Source: Pseudomonas entomophila L48
GTDB taxonomy: Bacteria > Pseudomonadota > Gammaproteobacteria > Pseudomonadales > Pseudomonadaceae
Direction of reading: 5' to 3'
Length of the DNA stretch: 64,000 nt
Assembly (NCBI RefSeq): GCF_000026105.1
Contig: NC_008027.1
Location: forward strand, 303,501 to 367,500
Shown here: positions 26,981-36,077 of the stretch, piece after piece
How positions within the stretch are numbered: position 1 is the stretch's first letter
Layout: each line of letters opens with the position of its first letter
Notes under the pieces: model-generated
Told to the model about the DNA's origin: nothing
Database searches by the model: none
Seen by the model: the letters and a program-made list of their open reading frames with translations, nothing else
Position numbers and translations under genes: made by a program

Positions 26981-27000
26981 ATCAGGCGCCACATGTCTCC

Positions 27001-27085
27001 TGTAGGAGCGGCTTTAGCCGCGAACACCGGCAATGCCGGTGCCAGGCACCGCGTCGTTCGCATCGCGGCTAAAGCCGCTCCTACA
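27001..27085. repeat. REP-type inverted pair, GCGGCTTTAGCCGC variant
   Basis: TGTAGGAGCGGCTTTAGCCGCGA at the left and its exact complement TCGCGGCTAAAGCCGCTCCTACA at the right, with a smaller hairpin (ACCGGCAATGCCGGT) inside the loop. It lies between convergent pilT and the NlpC/P60 gene. Confidence 0.93.
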
Positions 27086-27106
27086 AGGAGCGTGCCGAAT
27101 TTTTAC

Positions 27107-27754
27107 TCAGCGCTTGGCCAGGCTCAGCGCCTGCTGTTGAGCCTTGGGCAGCACGCGCTTGGCCACCACGTAACGCTTCTGCCAGTAAGGTTTTTCCAGG
27201 CTGTCGATGCTCACCCGCTTGCCGGTGCGTGGCGCGTGGATGAAGCGGTCGTTGCCCAGGTAGATGGCGACATGGTTGACCCGGCGGCTCTGGATGTTGA
27301 AGAAGATCAGATCGCCCGGCTTGAGGTCGTCCCGTGCCACTTTCACGCCCTGGCCCTGGGCCATGGCGTTGGAGGTGCGCGGCAGGTCGACGTCGGCCAC
27401 ATCGTTGAAGGCGTACTTGACCAGGCCGCTGCAGTCGAAGCCCTTCTTCGGTGTACTGCCGCCCCAGCGATAGGGGGTGCCGAGTACGTTCACGGCGCGG
27501 CTGAGCACTTCACTGCTCTGTTTGGGCGACATGGCCGCGGCCTGCAGCGCCTGGTGCTTGGCGGCATTGCTCGGGCGGGCCTGCACGTTCAGGGTGCTTT
27601 TGCGGTACTGGACCGGGGTGCGTTTCACCGTGGCGTCGGCGTTGGTCGTATAACCGGTGAAACCGCTGGGAAGACGTTGCTCACGATTGGTGGCGTGGGC
27701 GGCCAGGGGCAATAATAGGCAGAGGGTCAGCCATGTCTTGAGGAAAGGCGGCAT
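27107..27754 (-). CDS. NlpC/P60 family cell-wall hydrolase, periplasmic
   Basis: 215 residues with a signal peptide (MPPFLKTWLTLCLLLPLAAHA). The C-terminal C40 peptidase domain has Cys108 in GFDCSGLVKYAF, His161 in RVNHVAIYLGN and His173 in DRFIHAP, the Cys-His-polar triad of DL-endopeptidases that cut the peptide stems of peptidoglycan. About 60 residues of low-complexity linker precede it. It is single-domain and convergent with pilT. Confidence 0.93.
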   Translation of the reverse strand: MPPFLKTWLTLCLLLPLAAHATNREQRLPSGFTGYTTNADATVKRTPVQYRKSTLNVQARPSNAAKHQALQAAAMSPKQSSEVLSRAVNVLGTPYRWGGSTPKKGFDCSGLVKYAFNDVADVDLPRTSNAMAQGQGVKVARDDLKPGDLIFFNIQSRRVNHVAIYLGNDRFIHAPRTGKRVSIDSLEKPYWQKRYVVAKRVLPKAQQQALSLAKR

Positions 27755-27912
27755 AGATGAAGCTCTTTATAAGTGTTGGCGCGCAACTTTATAACAGCTT
27801 TTTGATCTCATTCTGATCCACTGGTCGTTTGGTTCCGTACCATACGTCGGGTCAAAACGAAAAAGTCACATTTTTCGTTAGAAAATTTTCAGCTATCCCG
27901 CGAGGGCTTCGA

Positions 27913-28338
27913 ATGAATGGTTATCAACAGGGGGCGCCCCTGCATGACACCCACAGCAAGGTGCTCGGCTACCTGCTGTGGATCTTCGGCTTTACCGGCG
28001 CGCACCGCTTCTACTACGGTAAGCCGATCACCGGGACGATCTGGTTCTTCACCCTTGGCTTGTTGGGTATCGGCTGGCTGATCGACCTGTTCCTGATCCC
28101 GTCGATGGACCGTGAGGCGGACATGCGCTTCGAGTCAGGCGGCGTGGACTACAACCTGGCGTGGATCTTCCTGACGTTCCTGGGCGTGTTCGGCGTGCAC
28201 CGCCTGTACCAGGGCAAGTGGATCAGCGCGTTGATCTACCTGTTCACCGGCGGCGTGTTCCTGCTGGGTGTGCTGTATGACTTCTGGACGCTCAACAGCC
28301 AGATTTCGCAGGTAAACGCCGAGCGTCGGCGGGTATGA
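27913..28338 (+). CDS. TM2 domain-containing membrane protein
   Basis: 141 residues from the ATG at 27913. It has two TM2-like repeats: LGYLLWIFGFTGAHRFYYGKP and LAWIFLTFLGVFGVHRLYQGK, each with two membrane segments and the conserved GxHRxYxG. Function unknown. It is a single-gene unit with its own terminator. Confidence 0.92.
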   Translation: MNGYQQGAPLHDTHSKVLGYLLWIFGFTGAHRFYYGKPITGTIWFFTLGLLGIGWLIDLFLIPSMDREADMRFESGGVDYNLAWIFLTFLGVFGVHRLYQGKWISALIYLFTGGVFLLGVLYDFWTLNSQISQVNAERRRV

Positions 28339-28374
28339 AAAAGGCCTTGTCGCCATTGGCGACAAGGCCTTTTC
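28338..28374 (+). terminator. Rho-independent terminator after the TM2 gene
   Basis: AAAAAGGCCTTGTCGCC ATT GGCGACAAGGCCTTTTC: a 13-bp perfect stem. It also faces the stop of the convergent SPOR gene, which starts 3 bases on, so it may serve both. Confidence 0.88.
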
Positions 28375-28376
28375 AG

Positions 28377-29081
28377 TTACTGGCGCCGCTGTTGCAGCAG
28401 CAAGTTGCTGAAGCCTGCCCCTGCCAGCTGCTTCTGCGCCACGGTCAGCTGTTCGCGGTTGCTGAACGGGCCGACCATCACGCGATACCAGGTCTCGTCC
28501 TTGACCGTGCCCGACTCCACCTTCACCGCCTGGCCGAGCAGGATGATCTGTGCGCGGACCTTGTCGGCGTCGGCCTGCTTGCGGAACGAGCCGGCCTGCA
28601 GGAAGAACTGGGTGGTGGCGGCCGGCTTGATCACGGGCGGTGCGGGCGGCGGCGTCTGCCCCAGCAATGCCGCCTGGGCACGGGCCGTGTCGATCTTCGC
28701 CGCTTCCGCCGGGGTCACGGGTGTGGACGGCACGGGCGGTTGGGCCGGCACGGGTGGGGTCTTCTCCGGCACTGCTTCGGGCGGCACGATCACTTCCGAT
28801 TCCGGCAGCAGGGTGTAGAAGTCGTACTTCGGCTTCACCGGCTGCTGCAGTGCGGGCGTGGTGGCCTTGCTCGCCTCGGCGACCTTTTCCGGTTTCTGCT
28901 GCTCGGGCTTGGTGCGCTTGATGTCGTCGCCGCCGGGTTCGAGCTTCATCAGGAAGACGATGAAGGCGCCGACCGTGAGGCCGACCGCCAGCCACACCCA
29001 GCCCGGGATCGGCTGCTTGCTGGCAGGCGGCTGGGAGCGGCTGGCGCCGCGCTTGGGTGCGGGTTTCTTCTTTGCAGCCAA
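28377..29081 (-). CDS. SPOR-domain protein (FtsN-like)
   Basis: 234 residues. A basic cytoplasmic tail (MAAKKKPAPKRGASRS) is followed by a single membrane segment (about 27-44, WVWLAVGLTVGAFIVFLM), a proline- and alanine-rich linker and a C-terminal SPOR domain (FFLQAGSFRKQADADKVRAQI..., then WYRVMVGPF). SPOR domains bind denuded glycan at the division site. The layout matches FtsN of gamma-proteobacteria, and the position right after argS is the usual place for it in pseudomonads. It starts 1 bp after the argS stop region. Confidence 0.85.
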   Translation of the reverse strand: MAAKKKPAPKRGASRSQPPASKQPIPGWVWLAVGLTVGAFIVFLMKLEPGGDDIKRTKPEQQKPEKVAEASKATTPALQQPVKPKYDFYTLLPESEVIVPPEAVPEKTPPVPAQPPVPSTPVTPAEAAKIDTARAQAALLGQTPPPAPPVIKPAATTQFFLQAGSFRKQADADKVRAQIILLGQAVKVESGTVKDETWYRVMVGPFSNREQLTVAQKQLAGAGFSNLLLQQRRQ

Positions 29082-29082
29082 C

Positions 29083-30819
<1,737 letters not shown>

Positions 30820-30952
30820 GGGATTCTCTTTTCGACCGCAAGCGCGGTGAGCGCTTCGATGCGCAGGTGGAAAAACTGGGCATTATCCGTTGCCGAGGGC
30901 GGGTTGCCAACCTTTGGGGCTGGAATGCATGGCCCAGCAGGCGGCTGCTGAC

Positions 30953-31041
30953 CCTGTAGGAGCGGGTTTACCCGCGAACACCGACACCGTCGGTGCCATT
31001 CACCGGGTTGCCTTGTTCGCCGGCAAGCCGGCGCCTACAGG
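30953..31041. repeat. REP-type pair with unlike arms
   Basis: The left arm is GTAGGAGCGGGTTTACCCGCGAA and the right arm is TTCGCCGGCAAGCCGGCGCCTACA. Each is self-complementary at its core, but they belong to different sequence variants. It lies between priA and argS. Confidence 0.85.
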
Positions 31042-31046
31042 GGTTA

Positions 31047-33266
31047 TCAATAAAGATCGACTGGGTCGACATCCAGCGACCAGCGCACCTGCCGCCCCGA
31101 AGGCATCTGCTCCAACACTAGCAACCAGGCACTGATCAGTCGATGCAGGGGTGCCCGGGCATTGGCCTGGAGCAATAGTTGCGCACGGAACCTTCCCGCC
31201 CGTCGCTCCATGGGCGCCGGGACCGGGCCCAACAGCTCGATGCCGTGCAAGCCTTGCTCGGCGAGCACACGCTCGGCGGCGGCGCAGGCCTCGTCGAGAA
31301 AGCTTTCCGCCTGGCCCGGCTTGTGGGCGTCGGCACGCAGCAGGGCTAAGTGGGCAAACGGCGGCAGGCCGGCGGCGCGGCGTTCGCTCAGGGCTTGCTC
31401 GGCGAAGGCGAAGTAGCCCTGTTCGGTGAGCTGCACCAGCAACGGATGGTCGGCCAGGTGCGTCTGCACGATGACCTTGCCCGGCTCTTCGGCACGCCCG
31501 GCGCGCCCGGCAACCTGGACGATCAGCTGGGCCATGCGCTCGCTGGCGCGGAAGTCGCCGGAGAACAGGCCGCCGTCGGCGTCGAGGATGGCCACCAGGG
31601 TGACGCGGGGGAAGTGGTGCCCCTTGGCGAGCATCTGGGTGCCCACCAGGATGCTCGGCTGCCCGCGCTGGATGGTGCTGAACAGGTTGTGCATGGCGTC
31701 CTTGCGCGAGGTGCTGTCGCGGTCGACACGCAGGATCGGATAGTCCGGGAACAGCACTTTCAGGCGTTCCTCGGCGCGCTCAGTCCCGGCACCCACCGGA
31801 CGCAGGTCGACATGGGCGCATTGTGGGCACTGCAACGGCAGGCGCTCGTCGTAGCCGCAATGGTGGCAGCGCAGCACGGCGGAGCGTTGGTGCACGGTCA
31901 TGCGTGCATCGCAGCGCGGGCATTCCGAGAGCCAGCCGCAGTCGTGGCACAGCAGGGTGGGGGCGAAGCCGCGACGATTGAGGAACACCAGCACCTGCTG
32001 GCCAGCTTCAAGGGTCTGGCGGATGGCCTGTTGCAACGGCCCGCTGATGCCGCTGTCCAGCGGTAGGCTGCGCACGTCCAGGCGCAGGAAGCGTGGGGCG
32101 CGAGCGCCGCCGGCGCGCTGGTTCATTCGCAGCAGGCCATAGCGGCCGCTGTGGGCGTTGTGCAGGCTTTCCAGCGAAGGGGTGGCCGAGCCCAGCAGGA
32201 TCGGGATGTTCTCCTGATGCGCACGCACCACGGCCAGGTCGCGAGCGTGGTAGCGCAGGCCTTCCTGCTGTTTATAGGAGCCGTCGTGCTCCTCGTCGAT
32301 GATGATCAGTCCTGGGTTCTTCATCGGCGTAAACAATGCCGAGCGAGTGCCGATGATGATGTCCGCCTCGCCATCGCGGGCCGCCAGCCAGGCGTCCAGG
32401 CGCTCACGGTCGCCAACCGCCGAGTGCAGCAGGGCGATGCGCGCGTTGAAGCGCTGCTCGAAACGTTGCAGGGTCTGCGGGCCGAGGTTGATCTCGGGGA
32501 TCAGGATCAGCGCCTGCTTGCCGGCCTCCAGCGTTTCGCGGATCAGTTGCAGGTAGACCTCGGTCTTGCCGCTGCCGGTGACGCCGGCCAGGAGAAAGGC
32601 ATGGAAGGCGCCGAAGCCTGAACGCACGGCCTCGAAGGCGGCGCGCTGCTCTTCGTTCAGCGGCAGTTCCGGCTGGGCCAGCCAGTGTTCGTGGCGTGGT
32701 GGCGGCAGGTGGCGGCGAACCTCAACCTGGACCAGCTCCTTGGCCAGCAGCAGGTCGAGGCTGTCCTTGTTCAACCCCATCTTGGCCAGCACGCTGTGGG
32801 CCACGCCGTGGTGATGCTGCGCCAGGGTCTTGAGCGCCTCGCGCTGGCGTGGGGCGCGGGTGATGCGTGGGTCGTCCAGGCGGGCGCCCGGCGCGACATG
32901 CCAGAAGCGTTCCTGGCGCACTTCGGCAGGCTCACCTTGGCGCAACAACGTGGGCAGCGCCCAGTTCAGGGTGTCCCCCAGGCTGTGCTGGTAGTACTGG
33001 GCGGTCCACAGGCACAGCTTGAACAGTGCTGGTGGTAGCGGTGAAACCGGATCGAGCAGGGCACTGGCCGGCTTGAGCTTGTCGGCGGGCACTTCGCTCT
33101 TGTCGGCGACCTCCACCAGCACGCCGATCATCTCGCGACGGCCGAACGGCACGCGCAGGCGCATGCCGGGGGTCAGCGCCTGGCGCGCCATGCTCGCGGG
33201 CGCCCGGTAGTCGAACAGGCGACGCAGGGGCGAGGGCAGGGCGAGGCGCAGGATGACGTCGGACAC
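31047..33266 (-). CDS. priA: Primosomal replication helicase PriA
   Basis: 739 residues if started at the GTG at 33266 (VSDVILRLALPSPLRRLFDY, the family start); a GTG at 33293 would add nine residues. Seen: Walker A GVTGSGKT (228-235), the DEEHD box, and the zinc-binding cysteines CHDCGWLSECPRC and CHHCG...CPQC. It restarts stalled replication forks by loading DnaB. Neither start has a strong ribosome site, so the start choice rests on family length. Confidence 0.96.
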   Translation of the reverse strand: MSDVILRLALPSPLRRLFDYRAPASMARQALTPGMRLRVPFGRREMIGVLVEVADKSEVPADKLKPASALLDPVSPLPPALFKLCLWTAQYYQHSLGDTLNWALPTLLRQGEPAEVRQERFWHVAPGARLDDPRITRAPRQREALKTLAQHHHGVAHSVLAKMGLNKDSLDLLLAKELVQVEVRRHLPPPRHEHWLAQPELPLNEEQRAAFEAVRSGFGAFHAFLLAGVTGSGKTEVYLQLIRETLEAGKQALILIPEINLGPQTLQRFEQRFNARIALLHSAVGDRERLDAWLAARDGEADIIIGTRSALFTPMKNPGLIIIDEEHDGSYKQQEGLRYHARDLAVVRAHQENIPILLGSATPSLESLHNAHSGRYGLLRMNQRAGGARAPRFLRLDVRSLPLDSGISGPLQQAIRQTLEAGQQVLVFLNRRGFAPTLLCHDCGWLSECPRCDARMTVHQRSAVLRCHHCGYDERLPLQCPQCAHVDLRPVGAGTERAEERLKVLFPDYPILRVDRDSTSRKDAMHNLFSTIQRGQPSILVGTQMLAKGHHFPRVTLVAILDADGGLFSGDFRASERMAQLIVQVAGRAGRAEEPGKVIVQTHLADHPLLVQLTEQGYFAFAEQALSERRAAGLPPFAHLALLRADAHKPGQAESFLDEACAAAERVLAEQGLHGIELLGPVPAPMERRAGRFRAQLLLQANARAPLHRLISAWLLVLEQMPSGRQVRWSLDVDPVDLY

Positions 33267-33337
33267 GCGGAAGGTCTCTGGAGGGCGTTTCACAAATCAG
33301 GCGAGCCTAGCAGACGACGGTCGGTGCAAGCGACAAC

Positions 33338-33365
33338 TTGCGTTGGCTTGGCGCTCTGGTATTAT
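33338..33365 (+). promoter_or_regulatory. Sigma-70 promoter for rpmE
   Basis: TTGCGT (33338-33343), a 16-base spacer, TATTAT (33360-33365), about 70 bases before the rpmE start, in the divergent region between priA and rpmE. Confidence 0.6.
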
Positions 33366-33435
33366 TCGCCGCCTAATTACGTGCGGTATTCAACAATAGG
33401 TGTTGGGTGGCGGCACGCAGCTCGAGGAAGTGACC

Positions 33436-33651
33436 ATGAAAGCAGATATTCATCCGAACTACGAAGTAGTTGCAGTCACCTGCAGCTGCGGCAACAAGTT
33501 TGAAACCCGTTCGACCCTGGGCAGCGTCCTGGCGATCGACGTTTGCAACCTGTGCCACCCGTTCTACACCGGTAAGCAGAAAGTCCTGGACACCGGTGGT
33601 CGCGTACAGAAGTTCGCCGATCGCTTCGGTATGTTCGGTACCAAGAAGTAA
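33436..33651 (+). CDS. rpmE: 50S ribosomal protein L31, zinc-binding form
   Basis: 71 residues. The four zinc cysteines are Cys16, Cys18, Cys37 and Cys40 (VTCSCGNKF and [12 protein letters not shown]), so this is the C+ form that can release zinc, as opposed to the zinc-independent paralogue ykgM/rpmE2. GAGGAAG lies 8 bases upstream. The nuclease gene starts 2 bp after its stop. Confidence 0.98.
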   Translation: MKADIHPNYEVVAVTCSCGNKFETRSTLGSVLAIDVCNLCHPFYTGKQKVLDTGGRVQKFADRFGMFGTKK

Positions 33652-33653
33652 TC

Positions 33654-34475
33654 ATGCGCATGGCGAATCTCTCGAGGTTCGCGTTGCTGCAAAAGAAGGC
33701 GCCCCTTGTGGGCGCCTTTTTTGTGGGCGCGATCTGGCATTTTCCGGCCCAGGCCTTCTGCCCGCTACCTGAAAGCCTGCAGCAGGTGGCGGTGCGCAGC
33801 GTGGTCGATGGCGACACCGTGCGCCTGGTCGATGGCCGTAGCGTACGGCTCATTGGCATCAATGCGCCCGAGATCGGACGCAAGGGGCGAACCAGCGAAC
33901 CCTATGCCGAGGCCGCCAAGCGGCGATTGCAGGCGCTGGTCAAGGCCAGTGACGGCCGCATCGGGCTGGTTCCGGGTATCGAAGGCAAGGACAAGTACGG
34001 TCGCACGCTGGCGCACCTGTACGGTCGGTCTGGCGACAATCTGGAAGCGCAATTGCTCAGCGAAGGGCTTGGCTACCGAGTAGCGGTCGCGCCCAATGTG
34101 GCGTTGACCAACTGTCAGCAGCAAGCGGAACACGCCGCTCGAAAGGCGAGGGTCGGGCTGTGGCGAACGTCGCCGGTGTTGCCTGCGGAGCACGTGCGGC
34201 AGTCAGGGTTCGCGGTGATTGTTGGTAAAATCACGGCCATCGAACGCAATCGTGGCGGTGTCTGGCTGGAACTCGACGACTCGGTGGTGCTGCAGATTCC
34301 CGCTCGTCTGCAGCGCAACTTCCCTGCCAGCTTCTTCGCTAACCTCAAGGGACGCCAGGTCGAGGCGCGTGGCTGGGTGCTGGATCGTTCCCGCAAGGGT
34401 GGGCTCAAGCCCGGGCAGCAACGCTGGCTGTTGCCATTGACCGATCCGAGCATGCTGGAGCCTGTTTCCGGCTAA
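33654..34475 (+). CDS. Exported thermonuclease-family (SNase-like) nuclease
   Basis: 273 residues. A hydrophobic N-terminus (residues 9-35, ending PAQA) acts as a signal peptide. The SNase domain has VVDGDTVRLVDGRSVRLIGINAPEIG (51-76), with the active-site Asp pair in DGD (52-54), KDKYGRTLAHLY with the conserved Arg, and a Glu near QLLSEGLGYR. A second, OB-like C-terminal domain follows from about 180. The frame opens right after rpmE, and its signal-peptide codons contain a terminator-like hairpin (33696-33722). The true start may therefore be the first ATG or a later GTG (33723). The site before the first ATG is weak. Confidence 0.8.
   Translation: MRMANLSRFALLQKKAPLVGAFFVGAIWHFPAQAFCPLPESLQQVAVRSVVDGDTVRLVDGRSVRLIGINAPEIGRKGRTSEPYAEAAKRRLQALVKASDGRIGLVPGIEGKDKYGRTLAHLYGRSGDNLEAQLLSEGLGYRVAVAPNVALTNCQQQAEHAARKARVGLWRTSPVLPAEHVRQSGFAVIVGKITAIERNRGGVWLELDDSVVLQIPARLQRNFPASFFANLKGRQVEARGWVLDRSRKGGLKPGQQRWLLPLTDPSMLEPVSG
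33696..33722 (+). terminator. Terminator-like hairpin after rpmE, inside the nuclease reading frame
   Basis: AAGGCGCCC CTTGT GGGCGCCTTTTTT: a 9-bp perfect stem and six T residues, 44 bases after the rpmE stop. It would end most rpmE transcripts. It lies within codons 15-23 of the nuclease frame. Confidence 0.8.
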
Positions 34476-34654
34476 ATACTTGTAGACAGTTTGCTATTTG
34501 ATTGTACACACTGGGCTCCGTAAGCCCCGTGGGTTATAGCGTAAAGTCGTAGGCCAGAGGCCTTGACACATAGTGACCGGGCAGTCTTGTCGCCCCCCGG
34601 CACTTTGCGTATCCTCGGCGGTCCGTCAGAACAGTAAATAGCGGAATGCCCATC

Positions 34655-35923
34655 ATGTCAGACCTGAAAACCGCCGCTCTCGAATACCACGCTCAGCCTC
34701 GTCCGGGGAAACTGAGCGTCGAGCTCTCCAAGCCAACCGCCACCGCCCGTGACCTCGCCCTGGCCTACAGCCCAGGCGTCGCCGAACCCGTGCGCGAGAT
34801 TGGCCGTGATCCGGAGCTGGCCTACAAGTACACCGGCAAGGGCAACCTGGTCGCGGTGATTTCCGACGGTACCGCGATCCTGGGTCTGGGTGACCTGGGC
34901 CCGCTGGCCTCGAAGCCGGTCATGGAAGGCAAGGGTGTTCTGTTCAAGCGTTTCGCCGGTATCGACGTGTTCGACATCGAAGTCGAGTCGGAAAGCCCGC
35001 AGGCCTTCATCGACACCGTGCGCCGCATCTCCATCACCTTCGGTGGCATCAACCTCGAGGACATCAAGGCACCTGAGTGCTTCGAGATCGAGCGCACCCT
35101 GATCGAGCAGTGCGACATCCCGGTATTCCACGATGACCAGCATGGCACCGCCATCGTCACCGCGGCCGGCATGATCAACGCCCTGGAAATCGCCGGCAAG
35201 AAGCTCGAAGACGCCAAGATCGTCTGCCTGGGCGCCGGCGCCGCGGCCATCTCCTGCATGAAACTGCTGGTGAGCATGGGCGCCAAGGTCGAGAACATCT
35301 TCATGATCGACCGCAGCGGCGTCATCCACGCTGGCCGCGACGACCTGAACCAGTACAAGGCCCAGTTCGCCCACGCTACCGACAAGCGCACCCTGGCTGA
35401 TGCCCTCGACGGCGCTGACGTGTTCGTCGGTCTGTCCGGCCCGAACCTGCTGAGCGCCGAAGGCCTGAAGTCGATGGCGGCCAACCCGATCGTGTTCGCC
35501 TGCTCGAACCCGGATCCGGAAATCGCCCCGGAACTGGCCCACGCCACCCGCAGCGACGTGATCATGGCCACCGGTCGTTCCGACTACCCGAACCAGGTCA
35601 ACAACGTGCTGGGCTTCCCGTTCATCTTCCGTGGTGCCCTGGACGTTCGCGCCAAGCGCATCAACGAAGAAATGAAGATTGCCGCCGCCATCGCCCTGAA
35701 GGACCTGGCCAAGCTGCCGGTACCGAAGGAAGTCTGCGATGCGTACGGTGTGCAAGCCCTGGAATTCGGCCGCGAATACATCATTCCGAAGCCGCTGGAT
35801 GCCCGCCTGATCACCGTGGTTTCCGATGCCGTGGCCAAGGCCGCCATCGAATCCGGTGTGGCGACCCTGCCGTATCCGAAGCACTACCCGCTGAAAAGCG
35901 TGGATGACGTGTTCAACGGCTGA
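34655..35923 (+). CDS. maeB: Malate dehydrogenase (oxaloacetate-decarboxylating), malic enzyme
   Basis: 422 residues from the ATG at 34655 (MSDLKTAALEYHAQP). An ATG three codons earlier is also in frame. It is the short form without the phosphotransacetylase-like C-terminal domain of E. coli MaeB. Seen: the malic-enzyme core (YTGKGNLVAVISDGTAILGLGDLG) and the nucleotide-binding CLGAGAAAISCMKLL, plus HDDQHGTAIVTAAG. It converts malate to pyruvate and CO2 with reduction of NAD(P). A terminator follows. Confidence 0.95.
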   Translation: MSDLKTAALEYHAQPRPGKLSVELSKPTATARDLALAYSPGVAEPVREIGRDPELAYKYTGKGNLVAVISDGTAILGLGDLGPLASKPVMEGKGVLFKRFAGIDVFDIEVESESPQAFIDTVRRISITFGGINLEDIKAPECFEIERTLIEQCDIPVFHDDQHGTAIVTAAGMINALEIAGKKLEDAKIVCLGAGAAAISCMKLLVSMGAKVENIFMIDRSGVIHAGRDDLNQYKAQFAHATDKRTLADALDGADVFVGLSGPNLLSAEGLKSMAANPIVFACSNPDPEIAPELAHATRSDVIMATGRSDYPNQVNNVLGFPFIFRGALDVRAKRINEEMKIAAAIALKDLAKLPVPKEVCDAYGVQALEFGREYIIPKPLDARLITVVSDAVAKAAIESGVATLPYPKHYPLKSVDDVFNG

Positions 35924-35941
35924 TCCTGCCGTAGCGTCATG

Positions 35942-35976
35942 AAAAAGCCCCGGCTCGTGAGAGCCGGGGCTTTTTG
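35942..35976 (+). terminator. Rho-independent terminator after maeB
   Basis: AAAAAGCCCCGGCTC GTGA GAGCCGGGGCTTTTT: a perfect 15-bp stem, 18 bases after the stop. Confidence 0.95.
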
Positions 35977-36008
35977 TTTGTCTCGGATTCATGTGTTGAT
36001 TGCTCGAT

Positions 36009-36068
36009 CTGTTCGCCGGCAAGCCGGCTCCTACCTGACCGTGTAGGAGCCGGCTTGCCGGCGAACAG
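36009..36068. repeat. REP-type inverted pair
   Basis: CTGTTCGCCGGCAAGCCGGCTCCTAC at 36009-36034 and its exact reverse complement at 36043-36068. It sits between convergent maeB and ponA. Confidence 0.95.
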
Positions 36069-36077
36069 GTCGATGGA

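Noticed and set aside
27001..27085. REP pair after pilT considered as an intrinsic terminator
   Set aside because: No T run follows either arm, and the arms match REP elements elsewhere in the window.
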